Shown: piece after piece, positions 61,030 through 64,000 of the stretch
Position numbering within the stretch: position 1 is the stretch's first letter
Layout of the letters: the number at the start of each line of letters is the position of its first letter
Origin: DASQYE01 sp036389315
GTDB lineage: Bacteria > Acidobacteriota > Blastocatellia > Pyrinomonadales > Pyrinomonadaceae
Direction: 5' to 3'
Length of the DNA: 64,000 nt
NCBI GenBank assembly: GCA_036389315.1
Contig: DASVQF010000042.1
Location: forward strand, 186,001 to 250,000
Program-made: the position numbers and the translations under genes
Notes under the pieces: model-generated
The model's input: only the letters and a program-made list of their open reading frames with translations
The model's database searches: none
Told to the model about the DNA's origin: nothing

Positions 61030-62019
61030 TTACCAGCGAAAGGCCGCGCAGGCCATGTTCAGGCCGCCGCCGGAGGCGCACATCACAAATACCTGGCCGC
61101 GTTCGAGCTTGCCTGCGCGCACGGCGTCGTCTAAGACCATGGGGATGCAGGCAGAGCCGGTGTAGCCCCACTTCTGCATGATCGTGTGCGTGCGCGACAT
61201 GGGAAGCTCCAATCGGCTCATCACTTCTTTGATCGTGCTCAGGTTGACCTGTGTGAAGAGTAAGAGCGAGACATCTTCCAGGCCCAGGTCGCCTTTCTCC
61301 AACACGTCGCGGATAATCGCCGGCCAGCCTTCAATGTTCACTTCCGGCGGATACTTCCGGGCGAAACGCACCTTCGTCCATAAGCCTTCTCGGAGGACTT
61401 CACCTGTGATCGGCATGTGCGTGCCGCCCGCGTAAATCCCCATGTGCTTGTGAAAGCTGCCGTCGGCAATCAGCTTTGAGGCGAGAAAGCCGGGCCCTTC
61501 TTCAGTCGCCTCTAAAACCACAGCGCCCGCGCCGTCCGCAAAGATGGTCGAGGTCTTCTTCTCAGTCCAGTCCAGGTACTTGCTCATGGCATAAGCGCCG
61601 ATCACCAGCACCCTCTTGTAAGAGGAATCCGCGATGATGTATTTCGCCGCCGCGTCGAGCGCCGTGACGAAGCCTGCGCACGCGCAGTTGAGGTCGAAAG
61701 TGCCCGCGCGCTGCGCGCCCAGGCGATGCTGTACGACGACGGACGTGGCGGGCGACAGGTATTCCGGCGTGTCTGTCGCCAGGATGACCAGATCTAAATC
61801 CTCCGCGCGCACACGGGCCTCTGCGAGCGCACGCCTCCCGGCCTCCGTCGCCAGATCAGCAGTGCTCTCATCTTCAGCGCAGACGTGCCGCTCCTGTATG
61901 CCGACGACCTGCGAGACGAACTCGTTGATGTCTTCGCCCAGCATGCGGCTGAGGTCGTCGTTGGTCAGCACTTTTTCAGGAACGAACGCGGCCGTGCCTG
62001 TGATCTTTGCGTAGGTCAT
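61030..62019 (-). CDS. KAS III-like condensing-enzyme-fold protein with altered catalytic triad
   Basis: 329 residues, the size of FabH. The acyl-accepting cysteine is present as Cys114 in CACAGF. By alignment with FabH, the position of the catalytic His (PHQAN) holds Thr256 in FTQVN, and that of Asn (GNTS) holds Tyr286 in GYTGSA. The usual decarboxylative Claisen chemistry needs both. It may therefore be an acyltransferase or acyl-binding variant, or it may use other residues. The ending GGGLNMACAAFRW is KAS III-like. It overlaps no gene; 15 bases separate it from the hydrolase and 5 from the ligase. Confidence 0.85.
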   Translation of the reverse strand: MTYAKITGTAAFVPEKVLTNDDLSRMLGEDINEFVSQVVGIQERHVCAEDESTADLATEAGRRALAEARVRAEDLDLVILATDTPEYLSPATSVVVQHRLGAQRAGTFDLNCACAGFVTALDAAAKYIIADSSYKRVLVIGAYAMSKYLDWTEKKTSTIFADGAGAVVLEATEEGPGFLASKLIADGSFHKHMGIYAGGTHMPITGEVLREGLWTKVRFARKYPPEVNIEGWPAIIRDVLEKGDLGLEDVSLLLFTQVNLSTIKEVMSRLELPMSRTHTIMQKWGYTGSACIPMVLDDAVRAGKLERGQVFVMCASGGGLNMACAAFRW

Positions 62020-62034
62020 AGGGTTTTCGAGTTT

Positions 62035-62847
62035 CTAAGAGTCTGGGCTTGTCGCCTGCTCGATGAAATCAATCACAGCGCGATTGAACTTCTCGGGTTG
62101 TTCGACGAAAAACATGTGGCTGCCGCCTGCTACGCGGACGAGTCGAGCTTGAGGAATCTGCGCCGCCAGGTACAGCGAGTTGCCGGGCGGAACTATTTCA
62201 TCCTCGTCGCCCGTCAGCACGAGCGTCGGCGCTTTGATCTCGGAGATACGCTCTGACGCGTCGAAAGCGGCGGCGGCCTGCAACTGCGCGAAGTGGGCCC
62301 AATCCTTGACCGGATGGCGCAAACGACGCGCGATGAAGGCTTCGACTTCGCCTGGCCGCTCGCTGACGAACTCAGGGGCAAAGGCCCGCAGCAGGTCTTT
62401 GCGCGTGCGCTCTTCCGTGTTGAGCCCTTCGACGGTTGCCAACGCCTGCAAGGCGCTGGCCGAAGGGAGCAAGTGTCGCGCCCCGCCGCTGCTCGTACAG
62501 CACAAGACCAGGCTGCGCGTCATCTGCGGGTACTTGATGGCGAACTCCTGCGCGACAAACCCGCCGAAGGAAGCGCCGAGGACATGGGCCCACTCTATGC
62601 CGAGCGCACCGAGCAGGCCGGCCAGATCGTCCGCCAGCATTTCAATCGTGAAGGGCTCGCCCGTGTCGGCCGATTGGCCTATCCCGCGCGGGTCGAAAAC
62701 GATGACGCGAAACTTGCGGGCGAGCGCCTCCATCTGCTTGAACCAGAGCCAGAGCCCAGTCCTGAAGCCCGGAATCAGAACTACCGGCTCTCCTCGGCCT
62801 TGCGTCTCGTAATAAAGTTGCAGCCCTCCGACTTTGGTGTGCGGCAT
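62035..62847 (-). CDS. alpha/beta-fold hydrolase
   Basis: 270 residues. The nucleophile elbow is GASFGG (Ser near 93), the acid is probably in LTGDEDEIVP (near 218) and the His in GGSHMFF (near 245). The opening VVLIPGFRTGLWLWFKQMEAL and FDPRGIGQS follow the haloperoxidase/esterase pattern. Substrate unknown; the operon with KAS III-like and fatty-acid ligase genes points to an acyl thioester or ester. First gene of that operon and divergent from padR. Confidence 0.87.
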   Translation of the reverse strand: MPHTKVGGLQLYYETQGRGEPVVLIPGFRTGLWLWFKQMEALARKFRVIVFDPRGIGQSADTGEPFTIEMLADDLAGLLGALGIEWAHVLGASFGGFVAQEFAIKYPQMTRSLVLCCTSSGGARHLLPSASALQALATVEGLNTEERTRKDLLRAFAPEFVSERPGEVEAFIARRLRHPVKDWAHFAQLQAAAAFDASERISEIKAPTLVLTGDEDEIVPPGNSLYLAAQIPQARLVRVAGGSHMFFVEQPEKFNRAVIDFIEQATSPDS

Positions 62848-62991
62848 GCTGATGGCCCCGCTGTCCTGGCTCCTCTCCGACTGCTACAAAAACGAACGCC
62901 CGTCTTTTTATGCCTCGACCGGGCGGTTTGTCAACCCGGCCGGGGCGTGAAGAGAGAGTGCCGACCCGTCTCGACGACTAAACCTGATGCT

Positions 62992-63025
62992 CCTATTGAC
63001 GCTCGATAGGGCCAGCGGGTACACT
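62992..63025 (+). promoter_or_regulatory. promoter with overlapping inverted repeat (putative PadR operator), PadR/ADOP pair
   Basis: TTGACG (62996-63001), 18 bases, TACACT (63020-63025). The inverted repeat CCTAT-N9-ATAGG (62992-62996 and 63006-63010) overlaps the -35 box, exactly as at 6174-6192. Confidence 0.65.
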
Positions 63026-63055
63026 CGCCGGCAATCGAGCGTCCGGAGGAGGAAT

Positions 63056-63388
63056 ATGAAGAAGCAGAAGGCTGATCTGTTGCAGGGAACTCTTGAGCTG
63101 CTGGTCTTGCGCATACTCCGCTCAGGAGATTTGAACGGCTGGGACATCATGCAGCGCATTCAGGTGCTTTCCAGAGAGGTCTTGAGCGTCACTCCTGGCT
63201 CACTCTATCCCGCCCTGCACCGCCTCGAAGAGCGCGGATTGATCGAAGCTGAGTGGGGAACGTCTGAGAATAACCGGCAGGCCAAGTTCTACCGCCTGAC
63301 TCGCGCCGGGCGAAAGCAGCTTGAGGCAGAGCAGAAGAGCTGGCAGCTTTTTTCAGGAGCGGTTGATCTGATCCTGAGGGATTCCTGA
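63056..63388 (+). CDS. PadR-family transcriptional regulator
   Basis: 110 residues from the ATG at 63056, with GGAGGAGG just upstream. The winged helix shows LLQGTLELLVLRILRSGDLNGWDIMQRI, LSVTPGSLYPALHRLEERGLIEAEW and the wing KFYRLTRAGRKQLE. This short PadR type regulates transporter and detoxification genes, often an adjacent one. It is followed by an ADOP permease gene 19 bases on. The repeat CCTAT-N9-ATAGG over its promoter, shared with the first ADOP gene, makes autoregulation and control of both permeases likely (inference). Confidence 0.93.
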   Translation: MKKQKADLLQGTLELLVLRILRSGDLNGWDIMQRIQVLSREVLSVTPGSLYPALHRLEERGLIEAEWGTSENNRQAKFYRLTRAGRKQLEAEQKSWQLFSGAVDLILRDS

Positions 63389-63407
63389 ACGGGAAGGGAG
63401 GCAAGCG

Positions 63408-64000
63408 ATGTTTGGCAGATTGAAGAGGCGGTTGCGGGCGCTGCTGCGCAAGAGGCGGGCCGAGCATGAGCTGGACGAAGAGCTGCGCTATCATCTGGAA
63501 CGCTTGATCGAGCAGAACATCGCTGGCGGGATGAGCCCGGAGGAGGCGCGCTTCGAGGCCCGTCGCAGCTTCGGCGGCGTGGAGCGCGCTAAAGATGAGT
63601 GCCGAGATGCGCGCGGCCTCCGCCTCGTAGAAGAGTTGCGGCAGGATTTGCGATACGGCGCGAGGATGCTCCTGGCGAACCCTGGCTTTACCGCCGTCGC
63701 AGTGCTCACCCTGGCGCTCGGCATAGGCGCAAACAGCGCCGTCTTCAGCCTGGTCAACGCCGCGCTCCTGCGCCCGCTGCCCTACTCTGACCCGCAAAGC
63801 TTGGTGATGGTGTGGGCCAATTTTCGGAGGCTGAATATGATGCGGCTGGGTGTCTCGGCCCCGGAGTTCTTGGACTACAGGAATCAGAACGGCGTCTTCG
63901 CGGAGGTCGCGGCCTTTCAGCCTGTGACCCTAAATCTAACCGGCACGGACGAGCCGGAGCGGCTGAGTGGCGCTCGTGTTTCGCCGAGCCTCTTTCCGCT
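63408..64000 (+). CDS. ADOP-type ABC transporter permease, C-terminus outside the window
   Basis: 197 residues visible. The ADOP N-terminal domain (RRAEHELDEELRYHLERL, MSPEEARFEARRSFGG) and first helix (AVLTLALGIGANSAVFSLVN) match the permease at 6260. The start is fixed by GGGAGG shortly before ATG 63408. Blocks of DNA at 63426-63578 and 63677-63724 are nearly identical to the first ADOP gene, while the sequence after about 63780 (encoding VMVWANFRRLNMMRLGVSAPEFLDYRN) is diverged. Likely controlled by the preceding padR. Confidence 0.88.
   Translation, partial: MFGRLKRRLRALLRKRRAEHELDEELRYHLERLIEQNIAGGMSPEEARFEARRSFGGVERAKDECRDARGLRLVEELRQDLRYGARMLLANPGFTAVAVLTLALGIGANSAVFSLVNAALLRPLPYSDPQSLVMVWANFRRLNMMRLGVSAPEFLDYRNQNGVFAEVAAFQPVTLNLTGTDEPERLSGARVSPSLFP
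63426..63578 (+). repeat. block nearly identical to 6281-6433 in the first ADOP gene
   Basis: 153 bases, two mismatches seen by eye (C/T and A/G). The flanks differ at once on both sides. Confidence 0.85.

Noticed and set aside
59237..62847. oleABC olefin pathway
   Set aside because: No OleD-type reductase is present, the ligase has FadD15/ACSL features rather than OleC, and the KAS III-like protein lacks the His and Asn of OleA.
1..64000. tRNA or rRNA genes
   Set aside because: No cloverleaf with a GGTTCGAATCC-like T arm and no rRNA signature was seen in any gap; a dedicated RNA search would be decisive.

Overview
The window reads as chromosomal DNA of a GC-rich (roughly 60% GC by eye) Gram-negative bacterium, most likely an acidobacterium. 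The grounds are two ADOP-type permeases (long MacB/FtsX proteins with an N-terminal helical domain, a family typical of Acidobacteriota) with a PadR regulator, three very large TonB-dependent receptors with an N-terminal carboxypeptidase-regulatory-like domain (Oar type), many secreted PQQ-like beta-propellers and an FG-GAP/CRTAC1 protein. This is inference from gene families; no rRNA or tRNA is present. I saw no phage, IS element, CRISPR array or tRNA.

Layout. 1-6107: an FG-GAP protein cut by the window edge (minus), a secreted protein with a self-cleaving S74 chaperone tail, a secreted ankyrin protein, and a divergent zinc alcohol dehydrogenase / MOSC pair. 6260-12889: an ADOP permease, then the divergent tesA-like lipoprotein hydrolase and ybbA-ybbP-like ABC pair, whose start codons overlap. 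13006-22668: one compact plus-strand operon coding a LuxE-like acyl-AMP ligase, an exported alpha/beta-hydrolase-like protein with no nucleophile, a LuxC-like fatty acyl reductase, a GT4 glycosyltransferase and a LolD/LolE-like exporter. It looks like a fatty-aldehyde or fatty-alcohol lipid pathway with no luciferase. 22680-31710: a small EamA-type membrane protein and two divergent TonB receptors; the second is followed by a propeller and a Tat-exported intradiol-dioxygenase-like protein.

32109-45032 holds a small XRE regulator and most of a dense group of seven secreted PQQ-like propellers (the first is at 29817), interleaved with an iron-type alcohol dehydrogenase and a DUF3311/SSS symporter pair. 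45267-49164: galT, a uronate-isomerase-like hydrolase and an MFS transporter, which fits import and use of sugars or sugar acids. 49366-55057: an orphan small protein, an acyl-CoA synthetase and a third TonB receptor. 55374-59133: a histidine kinase / NtrC-type regulator pair. 59237-62847: an acyl operon of alpha/beta hydrolase, KAS III-like protein with an altered catalytic triad, and FadD-type ligase. 63056-64000: PadR and a second ADOP permease running off the window.

Features beyond genes: the palindrome TGGGCCCA occurs at least 36 times by my reading against about two expected; two families of dispersed hairpin repeats lie at gene boundaries; a TTTTTACA element sits a fixed distance upstream of four promoters; and the same inverted repeat overlaps the -35 box of both ADOP promoters.
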